From contig CM053026.1 of assembly GCA_028564925.1 (NCBI GenBank), forward strand, positions 644,575,854 through 644,639,853: 64,000 nt of DNA, given 5' to 3'. A program made the position numbers and the translations under genes. Position 1 is the stretch's first letter. Each line of letters opens with the position of its first letter. Source of the DNA: Lithobates sylvaticus. Its lineage: Eukaryota; Chordata; Amphibia; Anura; Ranidae. This document shows positions 32,257 to 43,935 of this stretch, in pieces. The notes under the pieces were generated by a model that did not search any database, was not told where the DNA came from, and saw only the letters and a list, made by a program, of their open reading frames with translations.

Positions 32257-33838
32257 GAAACCCTGCTAACAGCAAAAGGATTAATAAAGATGCAGCCTTA
32301 CCATTACCACTTGAATTCAAGACAATTTTGCATAACTGAGAATCATCAAACACACACTGTAGAAACAGTGACACAACAGTCCAACCCTACAACCATAAAA
32401 AAGACTATGGATTTCAAAAGAAAAAATGTGCACAAGAGCAAGAAAAATTAATTATAGCATAGCTTTGATATATTTTTCAGGAATTAATGTGTGTTATGTA
32501 TTTTCTAGGCATGGCAGCCTGTGTATGATTAATTCAGTACTCACAGCCTGAGCCATGTGTCTTACAACGCTTCATGCTCATTAAACGCCTGGCAAGGCAC
32601 ATACCAGGAACAGCAGAAAATAGGAAACACATTTACTTTAAAAGGAACTTATCCTTGAAGTTTCTCTTCATAACTGTACACTGAGTAGCACTTATGTTCA
32701 GGAATAGATAAAACATTTGAAGCATTGCTGATGCCGTATCCTCCTGTGTTGGGGGACATATTTAAAAAATACCTTTACTATATTGCTACTTACTGTAGTA
32801 GATCATCCAAAATCTATGTTTCACTCTCTCCATGCCTTTCAGATATGAACATATATAAACACACCTGGACCACATTTTTCCAATGTGTGGTACCCTTTGG
32901 TGTCTCACTTACTTTATTTTACCATAGCATATGAAAACACACACAAACCATTTTTTTTTGTTTAGGATAGAACCTCTACTGAGTTTCTAATGTTATCTGT
33001 GTCTCCATTGTGAAGATTTCACTTCACTTCCTGTCCTAATGACACAACTTTAGGCTTTATATACAGTCATCAAAAGGGGACATGTGGCATGCTTTCCAGG
33101 TGTAGAAATTGTGTTTTAAGCTTAATGGCACAATAGACATGGGTGCTTAACCACTGTATGGATAGAAACGTCAGAAATTTACACTGGAGTCCGTGGACAG
33201 TCATACTACTCTACCCTGGCTTTAGCATCCATACCATAGTGATTGGTGGATCCAACCACTACTTGTGAGGAAAAATGTGATTTAAAGGCAGAATAATAAT
33301 AGGTTTTAAATTTAATCAGTCCGACTTTACTGGTATTTCTATATTTTTTTTGTAATAGTTTGTGTGCTGGTCAGCTGCTCCTGGTGCCCTCTCCTGGGCA
33401 TCAGGACTTAATAAAAACTGTAACATTTTAATTAAAAACGTATGGTCTTAAGGTCCTAGCTGCATATATTTACTGTAAATTAGTCATTACCTATTGGAAC
33501 TAATCACCACAATCGCCTATACACTGCTTTAATGTGTCATCACTAGGTTACAGGTGAACTAACCAATTAAAATTAGTACTCAGCTGGTGTTACAAAGAAA
33601 ATCCGGCTAGAATACACGGTACTTACACTCAAATCTGATGTAAAGAGTTTGGTCCAAATCTACTGCCAGAAAAAATCTGATACACCAATTGAACTCGGAG
33701 CAAACTCAACACATCAGTCAAAATCATTGTATAGTTACAACAACATACACAAAATAATAGAAGACATGTGTATATGTATACACACAATGAAGTTGATGTT
33801 GAGAACAAATGATTTTAAAAGCAAAGTGTTAGAACATC
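32257..33838. repeat. Segmental duplication, copy 2
   Basis: The block matches 27471-28388 (see copy 1). It starts about 16 bases after the LINE tail and ends 20 bases before the intact pogo-like transposon. It contains an extra 645 bp (33076-33720) flanked by CATCAAAA and CAGTCAAAA. Shared CAAAA at the borders suggests either an insertion here or a microhomology deletion in copy 1. No gene was recognised in the extra segment. Confidence 0.9.
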
Positions 33839-33859
33839 ATGAGGACCAATACTGACATA

Positions 33860-33886
33860 CCGTATTTTTCCGTGTATAAGACGCTG
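33860..33886. repeat. Left terminal inverted repeat of pogo-like element
   Basis: Begins CCGTATTTTTCCGTGTATAA and continues GACGC. It is the complement of 35540-35564. Confidence 0.9.
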
Positions 33887-34111
33887 CTTTTTCCTTTAAT
33901 TGTTACACTGAAATTCGAGCAGCGTCTTATACACGGTCAGTCAGCCTGGGAGAGAGCCGCGCGGGTGCGTAGGATGTCACAGCGGCATCCTCCAATCACA
34001 AGCTGTATGACGCCTGCTGCATCTGGAGGTGGAGAGTGCGCAGATGCGATCCGTTCGCTGTGGAGACTGCGCAGATGCATCAGGGAGCGGAGCGGAGCGA
34101 TTAGAGCCCAG

Positions 34112-35401
34112 ATGTCACAGAACAAAAGTAAGAGGTTGTCATATTCTGCCAAATACAAACTTAGTGTGGTTAGCTATGCAAAAGAGCATGGGAATAGAGC
34201 TGCAGAGAGACAGTTTGGACCCCCCACTGAGAGTATGATCAGACAGTGGAGAAAACAGGAAGAACAACTCCTTAAGATGCCAAAAAAGAAGAAGGCCTTT
34301 AGGGGAAAACAAGCAAAATGGCCAAATTTGGAGCAGAGGCTTAAGAATTGGATTTTAGAGCAGCGCCAGAGTGGCTTGTGTGTGTCAACCAAACTTATTC
34401 AGTGTCAGGCAAGAATGTTTGCAGAAGAAATGAACATTGTTGATTTTACAGGAAAGGCAAAATGGTGCTTCAATTTCATGAGGAGAGAAGGGTTGGCCAT
34501 GAGAACTAGAACAAAGCTAGCTCAGAAAATGCCACCAGTTTATGAGGAAAAAATCCAACTGTTTCACTCCTATGTCATAAAACTTCGCAAAAAATATGAT
34601 TTTGAACCAAGTCAGATTGCAAACATGGATGAGGTCCCTCTCAATTTTGATGTGCCTTCCAACAGAACTGTTGATGTGAAAGGAATCAATACAGTGGCAA
34701 TAAAAACAAGTGGCCATGAAAAGACACACTATACTGCTGTGCTCTCATGCTGTGCAGATGGTACTAAGCTGCCTCCTATGCTTATTTTTAAGAGAAAAAC
34801 CTATCCTAAAGAGACCATACCACCTGGCATTATTGTCCAAGTTCAAGAGAAGGGGTGGATGAATGAAGACATTATGGCCATTTGGTTTGCAAAGGTTTGG
34901 TCCAGAAGACCTGGAGGGCTCTTAAAGAAGCCAGCTCTGCTTGTCTTTGATCAATTCCGAGCACATTTAACAGAAAAGACTAAAAGGGTTGCATCAGACT
35001 TGCGCACACACCTAGCAGTTATTCCTGGTGGACTTACAGGTCAGCTACAGCCACTAGATGTGTCAATCAACAAGCCATTTAAAGTCCTGATGAGAGAAGA
35101 ATGGAGTAGATGGATGCAAAAAGCAGGTGATAACTTGACACCGGCAGGCAGAGTGAAAAAACCAACCATTACTGAGGTCTGCAACTGGGTCCTAAACTCA
35201 TGGCATGGGGTCAAACAAGAGGTGATTGTGAAGTCCTTCAAGAAATGTGGAATCAGCAATGCAATGGACGGAACTGAGGATGATCTCACATTTATAGACA
35301 GCAACTCAGAAGACAGCAGTGATGCAACAGAAGTTGAAGAAGTTCTGTCTGGAACTAGTGATGATGAAGAGGAGAACATTGATGCAACAGAGGTTGAATA
35401 A
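34112..35401 (+). CDS. Pogo-like transposase, 429 codons, intact
   Basis: The product is a cut-and-paste DDE-superfamily transposase that would bind the element's terminal repeats and insert at TA. I chose the Met starting MSQNKSKRLSYSAKYKLSVV because the frame upstream runs into the terminal repeat; the open frame itself extends back to 33839. Residues about 8-50 form a Psq/CENP-B-type helix-turn-helix (AAERQFGPPTESMIRQWRKQ), and residues about 70-135 form a second CENP-B-like DNA-binding helix bundle. The catalytic domain shows Asp173 (NMDEVPLNFD), Asp280 (LLVFDQFRAHLT) and Asp316 (QLQPLDVSINKPF). Thirty-five residues separate the last two, so the triad is DD35D. The tail is very acidic (about 387-429). 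No stop, frameshift or missing catalytic residue was seen. An AATAAA-type signal follows near 35453. Activity is inferred, not shown. Confidence 0.92.
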   Translation: MSQNKSKRLSYSAKYKLSVVSYAKEHGNRAAERQFGPPTESMIRQWRKQEEQLLKMPKKKKAFRGKQAKWPNLEQRLKNWILEQRQSGLCVSTKLIQCQARMFAEEMNIVDFTGKAKWCFNFMRREGLAMRTRTKLAQKMPPVYEEKIQLFHSYVIKLRKKYDFEPSQIANMDEVPLNFDVPSNRTVDVKGINTVAIKTSGHEKTHYTAVLSCCADGTKLPPMLIFKRKTYPKETIPPGIIVQVQEKGWMNEDIMAIWFAKVWSRRPGGLLKKPALLVFDQFRAHLTEKTKRVASDLRTHLAVIPGGLTGQLQPLDVSINKPFKVLMREEWSRWMQKAGDNLTPAGRVKKPTITEVCNWVLNSWHGVKQEVIVKSFKKCGISNAMDGTEDDLTFIDSNSEDSSDATEVEEVLSGTSDDEEENIDATEVE

Positions 35402-35539
35402 AGTGATATGATGCATAATACCTGGTATACTGGTATGTAAAGGTTAATTACTAAATAAAACTGTGTTCTGTTTTACCTGTTTAAAATGTTGTTTTCTTTA
35501 TTTTGGGGTGGAAAAGTGGGGGGCGTCTTATACATGGGG

Positions 35540-35564
35540 GCGTCTTATACACGGAAAAATACGG
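35540..35564. repeat. Right terminal inverted repeat of pogo-like element
   Basis: Reads GCGTCTTATACACGG then AAAAATACGG, the complement of the left end, and is followed by the TA target duplication. Confidence 0.9.
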
Positions 35565-35566
35565 TA

Positions 35567-36173
35567 TTCCCAAAGTATGTGGATAGTCTCGAAAGAACGT
35601 TAAAGGCAAGAAAAAAATAGATAAAAATTATATAGGAGAGAAAAAGGTGCTAATTGACTGCAGGAAACTAGCTAAGAGAGAGAAAAAAAAAAAATTTTTA
35701 ATATGGATTCTGTACCTGTCAGGCACTGAATCTTTTTTATTGCACTCAGGGAGTTATTAAAGCTGTATGTATAGTCGCATAAAGGTATAAAAACATATGG
35801 CTTTTGCCTAGTTCATTGTTGTATTACATATTCCAAGATAAAAGGCCAGCAGCACAAGCTGAAAGGAGGACCGCTAAGAAATAACAGTAGAAGCTACACT
35901 ACAAAAGAGAAAGAGAGACTGTTGAGACCAAGTACCTGTTTTCCTGCATTTGCTTGAAATGCCTGAAGTTTGCTACAGAAATTGCAGACCAGCTTTAACA
36001 GAAGTGACATTTCGTGTATTCCTTTTGAATACAGACTAAAGCATTTGCTATCAAAAGGTAGGTAGAGTGCCCATGTATTTATGAATGTATATTTGTAGCA
36101 CTCTACATCATGTATTGTATTTTTGTAACTGTAAATAGTTTGTGTACACAGCATTCTTTTGTAAAGGCACAGA
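35567..36173. other. Intron 1 sequence, nothing recognised
   Basis: The flank right of the pogo-like element has no counterpart after duplicated block 1. No exons or repeat ends were seen. Confidence 0.35.
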
Positions 36174-36502
36174 GGGGGGTATTTACTAAAGGCAAAATCA
36201 CTTTGCACTACAAGTGCAAACTACAAGTGCAAAGTGCACTTGAAATTGCACTGAAAGTGCACTTGGAAGTAAAGTAGCTGTAGATCTGAGGGGGACATGC
36301 AAGGAAAATAAAACAACAGCATTTTAGCTTGCACGTGATTGGATGATAAAATCAGCAGAGCTTCCCCTAATTTCAGATCTACCCCTCAGATTTACAGCTA
36401 CTGCATTTCCAAGTGCACTTTCAGTGCAATTTCAAGTGCACTTTGCACTCGTAGTTTGCACTTGTAGTGCAAAGTGGATTTACCTTTTCGTAAATAACCC
36501 CC
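36174..36502. mobile_element. Palindromic MITE, GGGGGTTATTTA family, copy 2
   Basis: It has the same inverted ends and 'caagtgcac'-rich arms as 24246-24538. Small extra repeats of 'actacaagtgcaa' in both arms make it longer. Confidence 0.8.
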
Positions 36503-36709
36503 ATAATATACTACTAGGTTGTTTTCTTGTTTTTACTGCAAGAATTAGACAAGCAGAAGGAATTAGCAAAACAATTGTTTAAACAGTTGACAATAACTTA
36601 CAACAGAACCTACAGGGTGCATTTATCTACAGTTCAGACCCCTTTTCCCTGAAAATGTTGCCTTTTCAATATTTATTAACACAAAATGTTTATAATTAGA
36701 CAGCTCTTA

Positions 36710-36917
36710 GGCCTTATTCACATAGGGCGTATACATTTGTGCCGTGTGTAAGGGCTGTGTATAGCTGCAAAGGGATGCACAGGTGTTCCATGCATCCCAG
36801 GGTGCATTCAGGGCTGTGAATCCTGGGCACAGATGTCACATTAAGGGTAGCGGTCCCAATTGACAGCTATGGACCTCACACAGTCCAAGGATGCATACGC
36901 CCCAGGTGAACAAGGCC
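36710..36917. mobile_element. Short MITE with GGCCTTATTCAC ends
   Basis: GGCCTTATTCAC and GTGAACAAGGCC are inverted and flanked by TTA (36707-36709, 36918-36920). At 208 bp and non-coding, the TTA duplication fits PIF/Harbinger. Fragments with related interior text occur near 44360-44640. Confidence 0.65.
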
Positions 36918-36920
36918 TTA

Positions 36921-39900
36921 AATATGTGAGAAGATAAGTAAAATGTTTGATGACAAATGCTTAGGGTAGAATTGAGAAAATACAATAAATAAGGGCTATT
37001 TCCAATGTGGATGTTAATGAGTCTATGATAGCGAATGCCATAAGTAGTGCAAAGTGTCAAGCCTAGTAACACAGTAACACTTGGTTAAATGGTATTTCTC
37101 TAAAACTTTTGTAGCCATGCCCTCGTAGGGGTTGCTGAATGTAGAGGATCACCTGTCACCCTGCCCAGCCAGAAATCCATCTCAGAGTCATTCAGAGACA
37201 AAGAACAGTCCATAGCTTTGTTGTTTTTTTTTATTTATTTTTTTATTTGAGAGGGTTAAACTTGGATGGGAATTATGGGATGCCCAGGAATATTCAGTGC
37301 AAACTTGCTTGGGACTTCTATATATCATCCAGTATATACATTCAAATACCTCACTTGCTCAATACCTCTTATACTTCACTTCTCCAACACTTCACTTGCT
37401 CATAACATTACTCCTCCAGCACTTCACTTGCTGCAGACTGTTACTCCACCAGCACTTTCCTTGCTGCAGACCGTTACTCCTCCAAACTAGCTAGCACCAC
37501 ATGGATAGGCCTGACACTACTTCAGTCAGGCCTCAGTGAACTGCCTTTTGCGGGCAGGGACCCCAGGCCCCTGTGGTGTAGAATAGTTCAGGTGCTAGCT
37601 GTCCTCTATTCAGCTACCACTCCCAGATAGCTCTCTTCAGGTCCTGCCAGCCAGCCTGGCTGCAAAGACCTCTTTCCACTGCCCTTCCCACAGTCCTCTC
37701 CTCTAGTTCTGAACCCATCTCAAACTGCAATCTCTCAGTTCTCTCAGGCATGCCTCCCCAGTCCTCCCGACTGCTTACTCATTAGCCCTCCTGTGACCAG
37801 TTGTCCTCTCTGGCGACTCTTAAAAGGGTTCTCTTCCACTGTCCTCTCCTTGCTCTCTCATGTGCCTCGCCTTCCAGGATCTCGTCACTCCTCCTGGATG
37901 CACCCGAGCCCTGGCCCAGGGTCACCCACCCTAAACTGGGGAGCTCCCTGTGGGCCCCAACAGCCTCCACACTCTCTCACTGCAGCTCTTCCACCCGACA
38001 ACTCCTCCCCAGCTGTGTTGACCCTAGGTATTTAAGGAGCCCAATTTGGGGATTGGTCAAGGCTCCTCAAGATACCCCAAGCAGCTCCATCTCTCCTGCC
38101 CTCCTCTCCTTTCAGCACTTTCTATAAGGAAGAGGGAGGTGTCAGTGATGTTGCCCTGCCCTGGGCCTCTCCCAGTCCAGAATGAAAACAAACAGGCCTA
38201 GACACCAGCTTGGCCTGCCTAAATTTCCCTACTCTTCTGAAAAATCCTCACTCTAGCACCTACCTAACTAGAGGGTGCTACACTTTTTTATCATTTGACT
38301 GAATGTGCAGCTCTGTCTGCTTCTGAGATGACCACTCCTTGGCCTTTGATCCATGAGGAGCCTTTCTTGTGAAATCTGTTCAGAAAAGCTAAGCCAATGG
38401 CTCTTTACACTGCAGGTACAAGAATTCTGTTATGAAAAGAAAGAGATTCCCAAGAAAAATCATCTACAGTAGCCTAGAAAACCAACATTGCTGGTTTGAT
38501 GGTCAGATTTGTGAAGCCTTTATTCCCAAAGACAATCCCATAAAGTTTACAAATACCACATAGATTTTGTCAATAAGCAACCCAGATAGCAAGGATAGCT
38601 TTCCACAAATTTGTGGCAGTGTTGAATTGTAAGTCTGTTAACTTGCTGCACATTTTCACTGGCAAGTTGTACATTTGCCGAGCACTTGAAGCACAAGTTC
38701 TAGTTGACACTTTTCCAATTTAAAGGCAAATTTGCATGGCAAGCCTCTAGCAAGAGCAAAGTTGCAGTGGTAAATCTACAGCTTGAAAATTCAGCCACAG
38801 CGACCCCTGTGGTGGGATGACTATTGCACAACATAACTGAACCAGAACTTGCAGTAGACGAATGTTTGCAAAGAAAGTTGATCTGGAGTCATGCAATGCG
38901 GACTTGCTGCAATTGTGCAACAAATGTGTGAAGCCTGGCAAGTCTAGCAATAGCTTAGCAAATCATTTTTAAACTTGCAGCACAATTGCTTGTTATCTGG
39001 GAAAACCTTATTATGGAAATGGTCAAGATTATCAGTAAAATATTAAATTAAAACCCAATCTAGCTCTAATGAACACAAATATTGTTTAATATAGTTATAG
39101 TTAATAAAAGGCCAGTTAAACTATTGAATTTGTCAGAGTGAATGTGGTTAAACCATTCTTGGTTCTCTGACCTAGCCAACCTGTCAAAATCTGAGCAGTG
39201 ATATTATTGTTATTACCATCCTCTATAATGTAATGTGTCTTCTGGCACTCAGAGTCTCCGACACTGAATTGGGGAAAACAAATTACACAAACTAAGGAGC
39301 CTGATGTATTACTATGTGCATACACTTACTTGACATGTTAATCTACACATGAAAGGGAAGGTGACAGGTCCTTTTTAATATAGTTATTAAAAAAAAACAT
39401 AATCTGAAGCTTTTGTGAAGTGATAATGGAGTTACAGAGACACTTAAGCCCACTGCCAAAATTGCACTGCTCACAAAAGTGAGGGAAAACATTTGCTAGT
39501 TATTCAGAATAACTAGTATTATGTGAAAGTTCCTACAGAAGACTCAGATACTTTTATTGGAAAAAAAACACCTTGTAGTTGTCCAAGATGTAAATATGTT
39601 CTTAAGTAAAATGTTTCCTGTTTATATATTTTCATGAATTGCAGCACTGTGAAATTCTGACACCTTAACCCAGAACTCACGTACTTGCTCCAACCTCATC
39701 TGTTTGGGTTGCTACATTGTAACTCACAACGTACACTCAGTCCATATTTTTTTTTATATACTTGAATACATTTTCATATTTTTAGTATAACCTCTTATAA
39801 TATAATTTTTTTTCTGCATACATACTGTATGTATGCTGATACAGTATGTCCCTGTTTACTGTACATTTTTTATTTTTATTTATTTTACATTTTTATACCT

Positions 39901-40557
39901 TCAACATAATACTTTTCAGTATACCCAATTATGCATGAGTTTGTTTTTCATCCAACTGGTCTCAATTAATTTGACCTGTGCTGAAATGCTTGGAGCACTG
40001 CTGAAAGCACCACTGTGGAATCTCTTAGTATCCCACACGGCTGGCAAGTACTGGCATCGAAGGAGCTCACCTGGGCTTGAGATACCCAGAAACAACCGAG
40101 CACTCTGAAGACACAAGTACAAAGAGGTGAGATATGACTTCAGCCTAGCCCCTCCCAGGACATGCCTTCTGATGTGCTTCACCTAGCCCACAGTGCTCAG
40201 TCATAGAGGTCATGTAGGTGGGGCAAAACTTGCCAGAGGGATGTGGCCTGGGAGGAGCTAGGCTGAAGCCTTTCTATGTTCTCAATTAATGTAGAACATT
40301 TCTGCTATGCAGAGTGTGAGCCACTAGTTAGCAAAGGGGGTATGTGTCACCAGGTTTCTCACCTACACATGGTAAGGAGCTTAAGGACTGATTACTGATA
40401 TGAAGAAAACAAACTAGTCTTATTCAAAGTCCTGGAGCATAGAGTCTTTGTTAAGTTTTGTTAAGTTTTGGCTGGGAGCCTCCAGCCTCCATTCTTAGGT
40501 CCACATCTTACCTGGTAGATGGGACACAATGTACGGGGATAGGGAAAATTGTAGACA
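36921..40557. other. Intron 1 sequence, partly repeat-like, unassigned
   Basis: Positions 37080-38290 form a GC-richer block with a short tandem pattern near 37375-37480 ('cacttgctgcagac') and look like a decayed repeat of unknown type. The long pyrimidine-rich open frames there carry no motifs. The remainder (38290-40557) is AT-rich. A small inverted pair lies at about 40139-40166 and 40243-40269 (CTTCAGCCTAGCCCCTCCCA against TGGGAGGAGCTAGGCTGAAG). Confidence 0.3.
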
Positions 40558-40619
40558 CTCACTCAGGTTGAACTGGATGCACTGGTGTCTTTATTCAACC
40601 TTACTAACTATGTAACTGT
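40558..40619 (+). repeat. LINE 3' tail fragment (CR1-like)
   Basis: GGTTGAACTGGATGCACTGG and CCTTACTAACTATGTAACTG match the tail of the LINE at 31040-32240. Confidence 0.55.
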
Positions 40620-40872
40620 AGGTGCCTAGTATGACTTGCAACCTGAAGATGCCAAGCAGTTTTCTAAACTCAGAGGAGAAATCTATCCAAGGGGTAAACA
40701 GACTCCTAAGGAAAGGGGTGAAACACCAAAGGATACCAGATATGAATGGCCTTCTAGTTGAAAAGTCTCATCCTTGAGAGAGACATGTTATATTAGGTGT
40801 AGGCAGTAAAGATTGCTCCAATGCCAATATCAAATGCATCTGTTAATTTGAAAAATTCTTGACAGAAGTTTG

Positions 40873-41141
40873 GGATGGCTAAAGCCAGCCATAGCTAGAA
40901 CGGTTGCAGGAAAGAAAATCACTTGACTTCACTGACTGTGTTGATGGGGGAAAGCCTTCTGCAGAGCCATTGTGCCATCTCCACCATGAGAACACATTAA
41001 TTACTGCTAGCAGCTATAATAGCCACTAGCAATAATCACATGTAAAATCCAACAAGTTGGTTGTAGCCAAGTTGATCGATCGATCAACTTGGGCACATTC
41101 AGTCTGCCCATACATGGTTCCAACTGTCTATGGCTGGCTTA
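40873..41141. mobile_element. Probable MITE with AAGCCAGCCATAG ends
   Basis: AAAGCCAGCCATAGCTAGAA at the left faces TGTCTATGGCTGGCTTA at the right. Non-coding; the superfamily is not resolved. Confidence 0.5.
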
Positions 41142-41568
41142 ACACAATACTACCTTTAGCTCTTGAAAATATCTCTCTGCACCTTCACTGAGTTTCACCA
41201 TGGTGGACTTGCTCCTTTGGTAAAATCAGTAAGTGAAGCTGCTAAAGTAGCAAAGTTAGGCACAAATCTCCAGTACTGCTGTATATGTATTTAAGTTGTA
41301 TTATCGGGCAAAATATTTGAATTTGTTCTCAGCCTATGTTATCATGCCGACACACTAGGCACAAAGAAAAGCTAATTTAATAACCTTCTCTTTGTCAAAG
41401 CAACATAACTCGAGCACTGATCTGCTTTCAGCCTGGTTAATGTGATGCTGGCATAAACATCACAAACAGCCAGCAGGTGAAAATGAAATGAAAGTTTAGG
41501 TATATACAGTAAGTCAATTTCACATGAGAACCACTTAAGAAGGGGCTTTTTACTTTTCAGAAGAGTTA

Positions 41569-41944
41569 TGCCCCGTACACACGGTCAACACACTGGTGTT
41601 AAATACACACGGTCGGACAAAGTTGTCGGAAAATCCGATCATCCTGAACGTGGTGACGTTCGTTGCGTACGACGGGACTACCTAGAGGCTAGTAGCCAAT
41701 AGCTTTGGTCTTGTAATGTGATCTGAGTATGCGTGGCACTTTGTCCGTCGGAATTCGCTACACACGATCGGAAAAAGTCCGATAGGACTTTGTTGTCGGA
41801 AAATTTGAGAGCAGGAGATAAAACTTTGTCCGTCGGAAAATCCGACGGAAAAATTCTGATGGAGCCTACACATGGTCGGAATTTCCAACAACATTGTCCG
41901 ATAGGACATTTTCCGTCGGAAAATCCGACCGTGTGTATGGGGTA
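41569..41944. mobile_element. PIF/Harbinger-type MITE, copy D
   Basis: The ends TGCCCCGTACACACGGTC and GACCGTGTGTATGGGGTA are flanked by TTA (41566-41568, 41945-41947). The interior is in the opposite orientation to copies A-C, and the left end is rearranged, with 'tacacacggtc' appearing twice. Confidence 0.82.
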
Positions 41945-41968
41945 TTACAGGACCCTAAACAACTTTAA

Positions 41969-42945
41969 TCGCTTCCCGACCACCTCCTGCACATATACGT
42001 TGGCAGAATGGCACGGCTAGGCAAAAGCACGTACAGGTACGTTGCCCTTTAATTGCCTAGCCCCAGGGCGCGCTCGCGACCCGGTCGGGAGCTCCGTGAC
42101 CACGGCCGTGGGACCAGCGGACCCGATCGACGCTGGTGTCCCACGATCGGGTCACAGAGCTGAAGAACGGGGAGAGGTCTGTGTAAACAAACCTCTCCCC
42201 GTGCTTCCTACTCTGCCTGTCATTGATCGGCTGTTCCCTGTCATCGGGAAAGCCGATCAATGGCGTCAGACGTCAGCCCCGCCCCCTAATGTTAAAAGAA
42301 ACACACACGTCACAGCCCATAACCCCTCTCCTCCCCCTAGTGGTTAACTCTTTCACTGCATGTGTCATTTATACAGGAATCAATGCATTTAAATAGCATT
42401 GATTGCTGTATAAACGACAATGGTCCCAAAAATGTGTCAAAAATGTCCGATGTGTCCGCCATAATGTCGCAGTCACAATAAAAATCGCTGATCGCCGCTA
42501 TTACTAGTAAAAAAAAAAATATTAATAAAAATGCTATAAAACTATCCTCTATTTTGTAAACGCTATAACTTTTGCTCAAACCAATCAATATTCGCTAATT
42601 GCGATTTTTTTTACCAAAAATATGTAGAAGAATACGTATCGGCCTAAACTGAGGAAAAAAAATGTTTTTTTATATATTTTTGGGGGATATTTATTATAGC
42701 AAAAAGCAAAAAATATTGAATTTTTTTCAAAATTGTCGCTCTATTTTTGTTTATAGCGCAAAAAATAAAAACCGCAGGGGCGATCAAATACCACCAAAAG
42801 AAAGCTCTATTTGTGGGAAAAAATAAAAAATTTTGTTTGGGAGCCACATCGCACGACCGCGCAATTGTCAGTTAAAGCGGCGCAGTGCCGAATCGCAAAA
42901 AGGGGCCTGGTCCTTTGGCTGCCAATTGGTCCGGGGCTGAAGTGG
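41969..42945. mobile_element. TTAA-flanked element, subfamily 2
   Basis: The ends TCGCTTCCCGACCACC and GGTCCGGGGCTGAAGTGG are flanked by TTAA (41965-41968, 42946-42949). It is clearly the same subfamily as 45136-45987 (shared 'cgcgacccggtcgggagctc' and 'aaaaaggggcctggtccttt'). No transposase is present. Confidence 0.82.
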
Positions 42946-42949
42946 TTAA

Positions 42950-43935
42950 CTTGTGTGTCCCATCTTACTGCTCTAACTGAGAAAGGGAATTTGGGGCCAT
43001 GCAAACCCCTGAGAAAACTCTTTCAAAGTCTTGTCCCAATGGTACTTTACTCCTGCTAGAATTGCTAAATGCCTTCCTACCTTTGCTTCACATGTTTTAG
43101 TGGATGCTTGGATCTAGGAGACATGAAGCATATATGGTGGACATGCCCTAAGGTCAAACATATGTGGATAAGGGTCTATAACATGGTCAATTTGGTGTTA
43201 CATATAAACTTGCAAAAAGATCCTTGGGAGGCGCTCCTACACAAACCAATAGAAGGGGCTACCAAAAGAGAGTGTACTCTTTTGATACATATGTTTTTGG
43301 CCACAAAACAGATAATTGCAAAAAGATGCCGATTCTCAACTTTGACGAAGGGAAAGTCGGGTGCATTGTACCCTGGTAAATGAGAAATTGATGCCGATAT
43401 TAACCGATACACATGATACAATTTTACGGACCTGGCAGCCCTGGCTAGATTATTTCCCATCAACGCAACTGCCTACGCACTTGCTGGAACCGTAATTTAA
43501 CATGACGTGTTAACATACCCATAGTGAGTCTCTGAGACAGAGATTGACCCCCCCTTTTTTTCTCTTCTTCCCCCTTTCCTTTTTCTCTTACCTTTCCATC
43601 TTTCTTTTTGGATCCTCTTCACCTTGGTATTGGCTTTTTGCCCATAAGTAAGAGCAGTACCCTTTTTTTGTACTGTTCTTTTAATTCAAGGACCCCCATT
43701 TGAAAGGCTTTTTTCAGAAACAAAGCACATCGCAATTCCAGGCAGGGCTCTAATAATTGATCATCTAACAATACAATGTTGCTTGGACCAATTGTCCGTC
43801 ACTTCTACACCATTGTTTAATGTTCCGTATCTGTGGAGAGAAATTCCTCTTGCACTGGTCCACATTTTCGCATAGTATTTTTGGCTATGTAACTGTCTAA
43901 TCTTCTTGTCATTTCTAATAATAATAATAAAATTC
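42950..43935 (+). mobile_element. 5'-truncated L1/Tx1-like LINE 3' end
   Basis: The C-terminal part of a LINE ORF2 is recognisable: YFTPARIAKCLPTFASHV, then in a shifted frame DLGDMKHIWWTCPKVKHMWI, DPWEALLHKPIEGATKREC and LIHMFLATKQIIAKRCR. The zinc-knuckle-like HIWW-CP text and the ALLHKP-LAAKQ-IAK text are typical of L1/Tx1-clade ORF2 ends. At least one frameshift lies near 43090. A pyrimidine-rich 3' region and an (ATA)n tail near 43918 follow. The remnant starts right at the TTAA element. Confidence 0.75.

Larger units (their letters stand above)
33860..35564 (+). mobile_element. Apparently intact pogo-like DNA transposon
   Basis: The terminal inverted repeats CCGTATTTTTCCGTGTATAA (left) and the matching complement at the right end continue for about 25 bases and are flanked by TA (33858-33859, 35565-35566), the Tc1/mariner/pogo target duplication. 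The left end holds a second inverted GCGTCTTATACACGG motif near 33920, and the right end a direct second copy (GCGTCTTATACATGG), which could be subterminal transposase sites. It is 1705 bp long and carries one uninterrupted transposase gene. The intact frame and near-identical ends suggest a young insertion. Confidence 0.93.

Noticed and set aside
33839-34111. N-terminal 91-codon extension of the pogo-like transposase frame
   Set aside because: It would translate the terminal inverted repeat; the helix-turn-helix domain starts right after the Met at 34112.
37266-38127. Pyrimidine-rich frames up to 108 codons
   Set aside because: Composition-driven in a repeat-like block; no motif or splice context.
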